Below are positions 20,546-30,640 of a stretch of DNA of 64,000 bases, in pieces (positions within the stretch are counted from its first letter, which is position 1; every line of letters starts with the position of its first letter). The position numbers and the translations under genes were made by a program. The stretch lies in NCBI RefSeq assembly GCF_950295315.1, contig NC_080175.1, positions 83,703,566 through 83,767,565 of the forward strand, read 5' to 3'. The notes beneath the pieces are model-generated. The model had not been told where the DNA came from and did no database searches. It saw only the letters and a list, made by a program, of their open reading frames with translations. This DNA comes from Erinaceus europaeus. Taxonomy: Eukaryota; Chordata; Mammalia; Eulipotyphla; Erinaceidae.

Positions 20546-21185
20546 AAGAGGAGGATACTTAATTAGGTTACCCAAAATGAAGATGGTAGCCATGGACATA
20601 GTTTAAAGATGATGCTCTCTGCTGGTGGTGGAACTCTTGCCCTAAGCACAGTTAGACAGCATATTCTGCAATGTCCCTTATTCTTTCATTAAAGACACCT
20701 CCTGGTGATCAAATCGTTCACTCTAGAGGATAATTCTTTTTAGGGGGGGGTGTCATTGGAGGGTTGTATTTCTGCATACCACTGTGTGAAGATGTCTCAC
20801 TACAGGGTGAGTCTGGGGTAAAACAAACAAACAAACAAAAATGGTACTATGAAGAGACATCACCATGCAAGAATGATCTTGATGTGTAAAAATACATCCT
20901 GTTCACCTCCTTATTCTTGGGGTTTTTGTATCTCAGACAAACAGATGACTCATACATATTATGAGAGAACAGTGCACATCCACAAATCTTACGGAAGGTG
21001 CCTCAAAAAACATCCTTGATTTTTATATCCACCTGGACATGTCATTACTTTTTAGATACTCTTACAAAAGGAGTGTTTCATCATTACTTGACATCCTTGG
21101 GAATAACACAACTGAATTCTACTTATTCTCAAAGGAAAAATCCCTCTGATCATGTACATTTAACAGACCATCTTTCTCCCCCACC
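20546..21185. other. Intergenic, no recognised element
   Basis: Contains an (AAAC)n run at 20821-20838. Otherwise single-copy-looking, with no coding signal I trust. Confidence 0.55.
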
Positions 21186-21194
21186 TTCCTGATT

Positions 21195-21975
21195 TAGAAG
21201 TTCAATCTCCAACTACATTTCTGGGGCTCACATGGAGTGGCTTCAACCAGGGGGTAAGCCTCCGACCCTTCCTCACCGGCTCTAGAGGCCACGTGAATTC
21301 AGAAAGAGGCATCAGGGAATATTCTGGTACGAACATTCCTTTATTTGGAGAAGGGTACAGGCCTTTATACTGAGTTAAACAAAGAAAATTTTTCACATAT
21401 GTCAGAAATTACAGGTTTCTTAAAGGTCAGCTTGCCCCTATGCTAGGGGGCCGGTATGACAAGAATTGATGAGATACATAAAGGTCAAAACAATTAGTTT
21501 CCATGATGCAGGCAGGTTAATTATCCAAAGGTATTTGAGAGAAGCAGAGGGGTTAAACCAGTAAGGTGAGGTAGAGAAGAAGAAAAACAAAGCTTGATGT
21601 AAATCACAGATATCAAAGGACACAGGGAAATAGAATATGGGGTCTTACTGCCTGGTGTTGGCGAGGTGTATGATAGAGTGTGTCCTCCTTTATGATCAAA
21701 AGGTGAAGTGGATGTGTGAACTTTGAGTGAACCCTAAAGCAGGCAACCATTTGGCCTGCTGCTAGCAGGGGGAACTAAGTGTGAGAGGCTTGTATGCTTT
21801 CTGTGAGCTTGAGAGACTAACAAGGAGAAACTGAGTCTGGGAGACTTTTCACTCTTGGTTCATCTCTGTAAGGAGAGAGGCTAACAAGTGGGGTGTCTTT
21901 CCAGACCTCCATCCAAGGATGGGAGAGCTCCCCTAAGCTCTACCAAGCTTTCACATAGTCCCACACTATGTTTCT
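21195..21975 (-). mobile_element. Solo LTR-like element
   Basis: Moderately GC-rich block from TGGGGCTCACATGGAG to GTCCCACA, very different from its AT-rich flanks. On the minus strand it starts TGTGGGACTATGTGAAAGC, carries AATAAA in CCAAATAAAGGAATG and ends GAGCCCCA, the layout of an LTR. I find no convincing target-site duplication. Confidence 0.55.
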
Positions 21976-22006
21976 TACTTCTCATACATGTTTTCCTAAA
22001 AATCAC

Positions 22007-22018
22007 CCCCCCCCCCCA
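22007..22018 (+). repeat. C-run
   Basis: About a dozen consecutive C bases after AAAATCA. Confidence 0.85.
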
Positions 22019-22689
22019 AGTTAGAAGTAAACCCATGCTTAGTCTTGATTTTGTTTCGGGTCAATAAAGTCAAACAAAACTGCAACATGTTTCAGAATGC
22101 TTAGACCCTTTGAGTATCCTATCCCCTGCTGTCAGCTCACACTGATCTTGACTACAGGTTGTTCATGAGATCACTTTTGCCCACTACTTTTTCACTGGGA
22201 TTGGGATACAATTCACATAATAGAACTAGTCAGATTCAACTCCTTCAGGGTATTCATACTTTATAATTTTCTTACTTCTTTCTGGTTGACTCCTGTCCAC
22301 ATAAGTTAATCATCTTTTACATTCTTCTCATGACTAAATACAACTCTGCCTTCAGCTCTCACTAGATGACCAACGCCCCACAGCTTACTTAGCCTTTCAA
22401 CCTTATACACCCTTTCTCCCATTATCAAGAGGAAATGTAATTTTCCCTGTGTTCCTGTCCTATATCTTCAACTTGTTACCTTGTTTATTTTTATTTTTAA
22501 ACACCACCAAGGAACAACAACAAAAACACCTGTGTTTTACAATATGTGTTTACATAGTGTAAGAATTCTCCCATTTAATTTTTTTCTTGGAAACTGAGTT
22601 CTTTCAGTAGTAGGAGGTAAGTACTGAGTTTATATTTCAGTGTTTGTTTCCATTGCAAATGGATTCTGAAAGGATAAACCCTCTCAGGT
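22019..22689. other. Intergenic, possible ancient LINE
   Basis: Pyrimidine-biased exon-less sequence similar in character to the L2 that follows, with no diagnostic block. Confidence 0.35.
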
Positions 22690-22699
22690 TCTATGACCT

Positions 22700-23215
22700 G
22701 GTGTCCATTTGCCCTGCCAGGTGAACCCATTCTGGTTATCTTCTATTTTCAGAGTTCACTCTTTGGTGATAACTTTCAAAGATTTATCTCTAGCCCTGAC
22801 ACCTATTGAAGTTTGTTCTGTATTTCTAGACTATCCCCAGCACATACCTGGCATTTCAAACTCAACAGAGCCTGAAATTGCCCTTTTTATTAACTGTTGC
22901 AAATCTTTCTTCAGTTGTATCTTTTATCTTAGAAGAGTCATCATTCACTTGGACACTTGATTCAAAAAGCTCATTCATCTATAGTCTCATGCTTCTTTCT
23001 CGCTTGTCTTCTCTCTTATTTATATTCTTCCACCAAACTCTATTAATTCTACTCCTAAAAACTAGTTAGAGATTTATTATATCTTCTCAATTACCACTGC
23101 AGTGCTCCTGTCTTAAGCTCACATTCTCTTTCTCCTGGGTCATTGTATTTGTTTGTCTCTGAGATGTTTTCCTGCCTCACCTTTCTAATGTCTTGTATTC
23201 AGGCTTGTTGTTGTT
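22700..23215 (+). mobile_element. L2 (CR1-type LINE) 3' part, first segment
   Basis: TTATCTCTAGCCCTGACACC, TGGCATTTCAAACTCAACAG, CCTTTCTAATGTC and similar match the L2 protein/3' region at about the level expected for an element older than placental orders. It appears to continue at 25845 after a block of younger insertions. Confidence 0.6.
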
Positions 23216-23231
23216 ACATATAGAAAACGGG

Positions 23232-23585
23232 TCCGGAGTTTGGGTGGTAGTGCAACGGGGTTAAGCACACATGGCACCAAGTGCAGGGACTGGCGTAAGG
23301 TTCCTCGTTCGAGCCCTGGTTCCCCACCTGCAAGGGGTCACTTCATAGGCAGTGAAGCAGGTCTGCAGGTGTCTATCTTTCTTTCTCCCTCCCTGTTTCC
23401 CCTCCTCTCTTCATTTCTTTCTGTCCTATCCAACAATACTGACATCAGTAACAACAACAATAATAACCACAGCAGCAATAAAATAACAGGGGCAACAAAA
23501 GGGAAAAAAATACTCTCCAGGAGCAGTGGATTTGTGGTGCAGGCACGTAGCCCCAGCGATAACCCTGGAGGCAAAAAAGAAAGAA
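23232..23585 (+). mobile_element. SINE family A with tail module
   Basis: The head GGAGTTTGGGTGGTAGTGCA runs to GGGGCAACAAAAGGGAAA, then CTCTCCAGGAGCAGTGGATT and GCGATAACCCTGGAGGCAAA. Confidence 0.9.
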
Positions 23586-23634
23586 AACAGGGTCCATCAA
23601 ATTATTTTCTGTGCCCCCCCAAAATGTCTTCAAC

Positions 23635-23714
23635 TGTACACTACCAATAGGAGAAAATCCAAATTTATCTTTTTTGTACACTACCAACAGGAGAAAATCC
23701 AAATTTATCTTTTT
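23635..23714 (+). repeat. 40-bp tandem duplication
   Basis: Two adjacent copies of a unit beginning TGTACACTACCAA and ending AAATTTATCTTTTT, with one visible mismatch (AATAGG versus AACAGG). Confidence 0.9.
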
Positions 23715-24059
23715 GTCTGCATTTTCATTGCTAGCTCTGGTATTGAATTTCTGCTCTGTGTGCTTCAGTTGAACTATTCTGGGTGCACTTATTTTCTGAA
23801 CATTCATTTGCTAACCATCTTCTGTATGACAAGCATTGTGATAAGTGAAGAGAACGGGGTAAAAAAAAAAAGAACTCAAAAGTCTTTTCATATCAAGCTT
23901 CCACTGGTTTGGCCATATGGTTTTATCTACATTTAATGATATTTGCTGAATTGTAGGCCCATCCTTCACTGCCAGTTGGATTCATTATTTACATTACCTG
24001 CTGTTTCTACGAAAGTTTTCTTTTTCTTTCTTTTCTTAAAAAAAAAAAAAAACACAGCA
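23715..24059. other. Intergenic, no recognised element
   Basis: AT-rich with an A15 run near 24038-24052. Confidence 0.5.
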
Positions 24060-25220
24060 AAGTCAAATTAGAGCTCTGGGCAGTGCGGGTGCTGAGCTGC
24101 GCCATTTTGGCAATTTCACTTTAAGCACAGCAAGCAACATTGTTCCTAGTGCCAGAAGACAAGAGACAGGGGCTTAAAATCTCTCAGTATTTGACTCGAT
24201 GGGTGGTTTAGCTTTCTAAATTTAAGGCAAGGATACAACATAAAACAGGGCATTTGTGACCACAAGACAGCCCAGAGCAACCACCTCCCCCAATCACACA
24301 CCATTACACCCCCTGCATATGATACAAACAAGAGAAACCTAGAGATCACAACAACACCACCTTCTGACCATCAATAACCAGCACAAAAAAATGCACAAGC
24401 TGAGAAACAGAACTCAGCAGCCAACTATGCTGTATCAGGCAGACAGAAACAAAACAGAGGAAATCCAAGATTACAGATTTAGAGACTTTCAGAGACAGAC
24501 TACACAGATGAGGACACTCCAAGAATTTAAGCAGGAATTAAAAGAGCACATTACTATGGAATTAAAACACATGAGAGATGAACTTAACAAAGTTAACTAA
24601 GAATCTTCAACTCTTGAAAGAAGAACTTCAGTCAGGACTCCAGGGAGCAAAAGACACTCTAACTGCAATCCATGCCCAGGTATAAGGTTTAGGAAGTAGA
24701 TCCACACATTCAGAAGAAATAATCTCCAATCTAGAAGATACAGCCAGCCCACTCTCTCAATTCAAAGATGAGAGAGAGGAGTGGTTTGGAAAGACTGAAG
24801 CAACTCTCTGAAATTGCAGACTCCATCAAAAGATCGAATATAAGAGTGATAGGCATATCTGAGGAGGAGGACAAGGCCAAAGGCCCAGAGTCCATTTTCA
24901 GAGCAATTTTAGCTGAGAACTTCCCTCACTTAGGAGACCATCAGAACATTCTCATTCAAGAGGCAGAACCATCATCCAGATTTATAAATACAAAAAGACC
25001 AGCACCAAGACACATTATTGTAAAATTATCAAAAGTCAACAACAAGGAAAAATTTGCTGGTTGCTAGGGAAAGGAAAGAAGTTACATACAAAGGCAGAGC
25101 TATAAGATTTTATCAGATTTCACAAACTAGAGACAAGGAGAGAGTGGAATGACATATTCAAAGTTCTAAAGGAGAGGGAATTCCAGCCACAAATATTGTA
25201 TCCTGCACTACAAATCTGCT
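24060..25220 (+). mobile_element. L1 5' end / ORF1 fragment, broken
   Basis: The first ~330 bp look like L1 5'UTR. From 24391 a frame gives an ORF1-type basic/coiled-coil start (FKQELKEHITMELKHMRDEL). It stops at 24598, and the reading continues in shifted frames to 24768-25067. There the RNA-binding domain is clear: RSNIRVIGISEEEDKAKG, AENFPHLGDHQNILIQEA and RPAPRHIIVKLSKVNNKEK. Further on, WNDIFKVLKEREFQPQILYP is the ORF1 C-terminal end in another frame. Several frameshifts and stops make it non-functional. There is no ORF2 or 3' end, so it is an internal fragment of the nucleic-acid chaperone gene of L1. Confidence 0.88.
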
Positions 25221-25244
25221 CTACAAATCTGCTCCCAGTGTCTA

Positions 25245-25420
25245 TTTATCAGCTCCCCCCCACTATTTTCATTAGACAGGACAGAGAGAAATTGAGAGTG
25301 GAGGGGAAGATAGTAAGGGAAATTGAGAGGGAGGGGAAGATAGAAAGGGAGAGAGAAGAAACGCTTGTAGACCTGCTTCACTGCTCTTGAAGGGACTCCC
25401 TGCAGGCAGGGAGCAGGGAC
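25245..25420 (-). mobile_element. SINE fragment, A/B type, with internal duplication
   Basis: ATTAGACAGGACAGAGAGAA and two successive copies of the AAATTGAGAG-GGAGGGGAAGATAG segment, then CCTGCAGGCAGGGAGC. The head is missing. Confidence 0.7.
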
Positions 25421-25435
25421 TTGTGTAATTTTTTA

Positions 25436-25810
25436 TTTATACATTTTATTTTATTTTTAACAGTGTTTTTCTTAACTCTGGCTTACAGTGGTGCTGGGGA
25501 TTGAATCTGGAACATTTAATGTCTCAGACATGAAAATATTTTTAATGAGATTTTTCTTTATATTTTTATTATCTTTATTTATTTATTAGATAGAGACAGA
25601 AATTAAGAGGGAGGAAGGTGATAGAGAGGGAGAGAGAGAGACCTGCAGCCCTGCTTCACCACTTGCAAAGCTTTCCCCCTGCAGGTAGGGGCTGGGGGCT
25701 TGAACCCGGGTCCATGAGCATTGTAACGTGTGCTCAACCAAGGGTGCCACCACCTGGCCCCTGAATATCTTTTTGCATAACCATTTTGCTATCTCTTCAG
25801 TCCCTGCTAT
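25436..25810 (-). mobile_element. SINE family C split by a family B SINE
   Basis: TTAACTCTGGCTTACAGTGG and GGGGATTGAATCTGGAAC lie before the insertion, and TTTTTGCATAACCATTTTGC and ATCTCTTCAGTCCC lie after it. Confidence 0.8.
25555..25762 (-). mobile_element. SINE family B inserted in family C
   Basis: TTATTAGATAGAGACAGAAA, CTGGGGGCTTGAACCCGGG and TGCCACCACCTGGCCCC. Confidence 0.85.
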
Positions 25811-25844
25811 GGTAGTTTTCTATCTGTTATTTGTCCAAATTTGT

Positions 25845-26178
25845 CACTTCCATCCATCCTCCTTAGAGTCAGAATGCTGCAGACACCATTCTGACTGAGA
25901 TTCATTCAATGGCTTCCATAGGTCTTAGAAGAACATCACTATTCCTAACTTAGTGGCTTTCGATCTTCATGGTCTGGCCTGCATTGGTAGCCTAACCACA
26001 CACACCCCACTTGCCAGGCAATTTTGCTCTCAAGTAATGCTGAACCTTATTTAATTACGCAAGTAACTGTTCACAGGGCCTAGAACATGTCACTTCTCAG
26101 ACAAGGATCTGATCAGATCCCTCCTTTCACCTGTGAATCCAAACAGGCTCCATCTCATCTCTTACTGCCATCAAGACT
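25845..26178 (+). mobile_element. L2, second segment
   Basis: TTCAATGGCTTCCATAGG, ATGGTCTGGCCTGCATTG and TCTCATCTCTTACTGCC are the L2 series that follows the part at 22700-23215. The order and strand fit one element. Confidence 0.7.
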
Positions 26179-26185
26179 TCAGGGG

Positions 26186-26395
26186 TGGGGGTGGGGGAAT
26201 GCTGAATGGCAGTGCCACCAGTAAGGTGCACAAATTACTATCCATGAGGACTCAGGTTCAAGCCCCACCCTCACCTGTAAGACCTGGAAGGGAGAAGCTC
26301 CACAGGTGGGGCAGACTGCAGATGTCTCTTTTTCTTTCTCCCTCTCTCCCCACTTCTCTCTGTCTCTATACCAATTTAAATTAATGAGTAATATT
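26186..26395 (+). mobile_element. SINE family B, diverged
   Basis: GGTGCACAAATTACTATCC, GGACTCAGGTTCAAGCCCC and CTCCACAGGTGGGGCAG, with a CT-rich end. Confidence 0.75.
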
Positions 26396-26610
26396 AATAT
26401 ATAAAAAGAGAGACTTCTCTGTAAAAAGTAAGCAAACCTGACCCAGCTCCCTATCAGGATTAGGAAGGAACATTTACTTATGATTGTTGCTTATTCAGAG
26501 AACATCTGGTTTCTGATTTCTTCCTAAGGAAAGACCATCCACTCTGATCTCTCCTTGTTGACAACTATAAAAGAAAAGCAGCACCATGCTCTCTTATATA
26601 AACAACGAAT

Positions 26611-26725
26611 GGGGTCGGTAGCATAATGGTTATGCAAAGAGACTCTCATGCCTGAGGCTCCAAAGTCCCAGGTTCAATCCTCCACACCACCATAACTTAG
26701 AGCTGAGCAGTGCTCTGGTAAAACA

Positions 26726-26762
<37 letters not shown>

Positions 26763-26763
26763 A
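26611..26763 (+). mobile_element. SINE family C with (AAAT)n tail
   Basis: GGGGTCGGTAGCATAATGG, CCAGGTTCAATCCTCCAC and CAGTGCTCTGGTAAAACATT, then about ten AAAT units to 26763. Confidence 0.85.
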
Positions 26764-27044
26764 AAATTAGGAAGATATGGGAAGGCCATCTTGTTGTTTG
26801 TTACAAAAAGACCTTGTCCTGTAACACTATGAGGAGTCCTATAAACTGATTCAAAATTTTCAAATGACCTAAGCTTCATTAGATTACTTTTATCCTTGAT
26901 CTTTCAAAAGAAGAGTCTCTCCTGTACCACGTTCTTTACGGCACACACTTTGAAACCGTTCTGGGTTGTGGACCATAGTCATGATATCTATTCTTGACTG
27001 AATACTTTGTTAATCATATTATAATAGGCTATTTCTAAGTCAAC
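26764..27044. other. Intergenic, no recognised element
   Basis: AT-rich, probably L2-derived in part because L2 segments lie on both sides. Confidence 0.35.
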
Positions 27045-27290
27045 ACACCTTATTCCAAAGCTCATTTTCATTTTCATTCCATCATCAAATCTTAGCTTAG
27101 TTATCATTTGTACAGTGAAGCTTTTCTTGCTGTCATTAATAGTTTCCTATGACACACTCACAAAGCACTGGTTCTTCCTTCATGGAGCTGCCTGTTTGTA
27201 TAATTCGCCATGATAACTGTCCGCCTTGCTAAAATGTGTATGACACTAAAGCAGATGTGTATCTTGGATTTTACCTTTCTCATGTATATG
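27045..27290 (+). mobile_element. L2 3' end remnant
   Basis: TCTTAGCTTAGTTATCATTT and GAAGCTTTTCTTGCTGTC resemble the L2 3' region (Leu-Ser-Cys-His codons and the downstream UTR). Diverged. Confidence 0.5.
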
Positions 27291-27360
27291 TGTGTACATA
27301 CACATTCATGTATATAAAATATAAATAAAATGAGTATGAACTCAATATTTAAAATAGATT

Positions 27361-27693
27361 ATGCTTTTTTTTTTTTTTTTTTTGCTTCCAGGGTTATTGC
27401 TGTATTGCTGGGTTTCGGTGCCTGCACCACAAATCCACTGCTCCTGGAGGCTATTTTTTTTCCTTTTGTTGCCCTTGTTTTTTTATTGTTGTTATTGATA
27501 TTATTGTTGGATAGGACAGAGAGAAATGGAGAGAGGAGGGGAGAGAGAGAGAGGGAGAGAAAGATAGACCTGCTTCATCACTTGTGAAGTGACCCCCTGC
27601 AGGTGGAGAGCTGGGGGCTCGAACTGGGATCCTTATGGAGGTCCTTGTGCTTTGCGCCATGTGCACTTAACTCACTGCACTATCGCCCCACCC
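27361..27693 (-). mobile_element. SINE family A with tail module, near full length
   Basis: A T20 run, TTGCTTCCAGGGTTATTGCT, CTGCTCCTGGAGGCTATT, CCTTTTGTTGCCCTTG and the head ending TATCGCCCCACCCCC. Confidence 0.9.
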
Positions 27694-28370
27694 CCTATAG
27701 GCTTTCTTAAGAGTAAAACCATCATCTTGTTATCTTCAGAATCAAGGATAGTACCTGAGTCTTAGTATTTGGTCCATAGTGTATTAATTGGGTTTTAATT
27801 ATTTAACATAATCATGAACATGTAGTTAATGACAGAAATATTGTGATTAGAGATCTGTAAATGTGCTTTAGATGAACCAATTTAGGAACAAATAATGCCA
27901 TAACTACTACGATGAAGGTTATAAATAAATTTGTTAAACTTCCATTAATTTCCATGATATACCAATTTATTTAAAAATAAATATTGTTAAAAATATCTAT
28001 TAAAAGCTTAAAATAGATATTGTTATCTGACTTTTCACATGGTAGTAATTTTTCTATTGTATTGTTATCCTTAAGTAATTAATAACCATTAATCTCTGAT
28101 ACAAAGTACAGTCAGACCTAACTTCAACAAGGATAATCAAGGGCTATTGCTCATCTTTAACATTATTCAGTGACTTAAGTTATATCCAGTTAATTAAAAA
28201 ATTATAACAGTCACAATGAGGTGTGTGGTTCTTTAATATATGCTGCTTGCTGCATGTTAACTGTCCGTAATTCATTCTGGAGACAGGACTACTTCAACTT
28301 GTTACCTCCAGTGTAACGGGGGTAGACTTGAACCTGGGTTAAATGCATAACAAAACAGGCACACAATCCA
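27694..28370. other. Intergenic, no recognised element
   Basis: AT-rich. GTAGACTTGAACCTGGG near 28322 may be a SINE scrap. Confidence 0.5.
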
Positions 28371-28682
28371 GGTGAGTCGTCTTCCTGGCCTGAGCTACAA
28401 GGCTCCCCAGAGCCCTGTCCCACTAGGGAAAGAGAGGCTGGGACTATCCATCTACCTGCCAACGCCCATGCTCGGCGGCAAAGCAACTACAGAAGCCAGA
28501 CCTTCCACCTTCTGCACCCCATAATGATCCTGGGTCCATACTCCCAGAGGGTTTAAGAATAGGAAAGCTATCAGGGGAGGGGGTAGGATACGGAGTTCTG
28601 GTGGTGGGAATCATGTGGAATTTTACCCCTCTTATCCTATGGTTTTGTCAGTGTTACCATTTTATAAATAAAAATTAAAAAA
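28371..28682 (+). mobile_element. L1 3' end, 5'-truncated, partly rearranged
   Basis: GAGCCCTGTCCCACTAGGG, CCAACGCCCATGCTCGG and GGTGGTGGGAATCATGTGG, ending TATAAATAAAAATT. The first 70 bp look inverted or rearranged relative to other copies. Confidence 0.75.
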
Positions 28683-28756
28683 TATTGATCCCTCACTAAA
28701 GAAATAAAAAATGAAAAAATAAAATTCACAAAAAAATCAAATAATAATGATAATAA

Positions 28757-29022
28757 TATTTTTTATATTTATTTATTCCCTTTTGTTGCCCTTGTTTCTT
28801 ATTTTTGTAGTTATTATTGTTGTTATTGATGTTGTCATTGGATAGGACAGAGAGAAATGGAGAGAGGAGGGGAAGACAGAGGGGGAAAGAAAGACACCTG
28901 CAAACCTGCTTCACTGCTTGTGAAGCAACTCCTCTGCAGGTGGGGAGCTGGGGGCTCATACCGGGATCCTTATGCTGGTCCTTGTGCTTCATGCCATGTG
29001 CGCTTAACCCGCTGTACTACCA
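28757..29022 (-). mobile_element. SINE family A, near full length
   Basis: TTCCCTTTTGTTGCCCTTG to GCTTAACCCGCTGTACTACC. Confidence 0.9.
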
Positions 29023-29299
29023 ATAATAATAATTTTAATCAAAATATGTATCTTAAAATATCTAAGCAATAAATCTCAATATGGCCCAAATTATTCCACT
29101 CTTTAGTATATTATTTAATAATTTCACCTTATATGACATATTCAGCCATATATATATATATCCTTGTCAATATTTTTCTTAGTATTTTTCCTGAAGATGT
29201 CAAGAATAAGTGTATATGTAATGTGGCCATTCCTGCCCCTACCTTACACCTGCTATGGTAAGAGGCAGCAGTACACTTAAGGCTGTGGGATCTGGCAAT

Positions 29300-29668
29300 C
29301 ACAAAATCCATAAAGAATTTTGGTCCAAACTCCCAGAAGGGGAGGATGTTAGGAGAAGATGACCAGAGGGCTCTGAACTCTAATTTCATCAGGACCTGGA
29401 GAGAGAAGAGGAAGAAAGAAGGACATTTGGAAGTGGCAGTAGGTGTAGGTTTGAGTTGAAGGCAGGAGAGGGCAAGACTGTGAAAGAAACAGGCATCTAC
29501 ATATAGAGAGAGACAGTTAGAGAAATGATATTCGACCCATGTTTGTAACCTTGGCAGGGATGCTGCACTTTCCAGTGGAGGGAATGGGGACTTGGAACTC
29601 GGACAGTGTGAGATTATACTCCCGTTTCCCCTAATTCTGTAAATCAGTATTAGATCTCTAATAAAAAC
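29300..29668 (+). mobile_element. L1 3'UTR fragment, second subtype
   Basis: Shares GCACTTTCCAGTGGAGGGAA and TCTGTAAATCAGTATTAG with the copy at 5890, ending CTCTAATAAAAACC. The 191-codon minus-strand frame over it (29704-29129) has no similarity I recognise and is treated as chance. Confidence 0.65.
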
Positions 29669-29937
29669 CTTCTTTTTAAATAGAAATCTCAGTATTAGTA
29701 GCAACGGAAGATAACAGATTTGGACTTGTGTTTATATTCTTTTTGATTTTGTGTCTCTTCATAGTTTCATATCTTTTAGGTCTAATAAGCAATTTGTAGT
29801 TGATATAAAAATGACTAAAGAGAAAAGCAGATTCAATCTCATGTAATTTTGTCCCATATAGTTGTTTATTACACTTAAATGTTATAATCTGAATTACACA
29901 TTTAGAAGCACTTGGCATTTTTTTTAAACATTTTAAA

Positions 29938-30127
29938 AATATTTGTTTATTGGATATAGTCAGAAATTGAGAGGGAAGGGTATGATAGGGAGAGAGAGAG
30001 AGAGACACCTGTAGCCCTGCTTCGCCACTCGTAAAGCTTTCCCCCTACAAGTGGGGACCAGGGTCTTAAAAATGGGTCCTTGTGCTTTGTAACATATGCA
30101 CTCAACCAGGTGTGCCACCAACCGGCC
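29938..30127 (-). mobile_element. SINE family B
   Basis: TTGGATATAGTCAGAAATTG, TTCCCCCTACAAGTGGGG and AACCAGGTGTGCCACCAACC. Confidence 0.8.
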
Positions 30128-30210
30128 TTGCACTTGGCATTTCTTAAAATAATATGTAAGAGTACAATTTAAATAATTACATTTTTTTCCTTTGAAAAAA
30201 AGAAAGAAAC

Positions 30211-30488
30211 GGGAGTTGGACGGTAGCACAACGGGTTAAGCGCACGTGGCGCGAAGCACAGGGACCAGCATAAGGGCCCTGGTTTGAGCCTCTGGCTCCC
30301 CACCTGCAGGAGAGTCGCTTCACAGGCGGTGAAGCAGGTCTGTAGGTGTCTATCTTTCTCTTCCCCTCTGTCTTCCCCTCCTCTCTCCATTTCTCTCTGT
30401 CCTATCCAACAACGACAACAATAATAACTACAACAACAATAAAAACAAGGGCAACAAAAGGGAAAATAAATAAAAATTTAAAAAATTA
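30211..30488 (+). mobile_element. SINE family A, near full length
   Basis: GGGAGTTGGACGGTAGCAC to AAGGGCAACAAAAGGG and an A-rich tail. Confidence 0.9.
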
Positions 30489-30518
30489 AAAAACAAAACA
30501 AAACATGAAACTAAGTTT

Positions 30519-30640
30519 GTGGGGAGGGAGGAGAGACAGACCCAGACATCATTCTGGTACATGCAGTAACAGTAACTGAACTCAGGACTTCATTTTTGAG
30601 AGTCTAATATTTTATCCACTGGTATATTCTTCCTTTCCTT
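30519..30640 (-). mobile_element. Degenerate SINE, family E
   Basis: CAGACATCATTCTGGTACAT and CTGAACTCAGGACTTCAT match the better copy at 37010-37150. Confidence 0.6.

Noticed and set aside
20119..20599. F/S/L-rich minus-strand frames of 109-125 codons resembling membrane proteins
   Set aside because: They are the complement of a purine-rich low-complexity tract.
29129..29704. 191-codon minus-strand open frame
   Set aside because: It lies antisense across an L1-type 3'UTR fragment and adjacent AT-rich sequence, with no recognisable domain.
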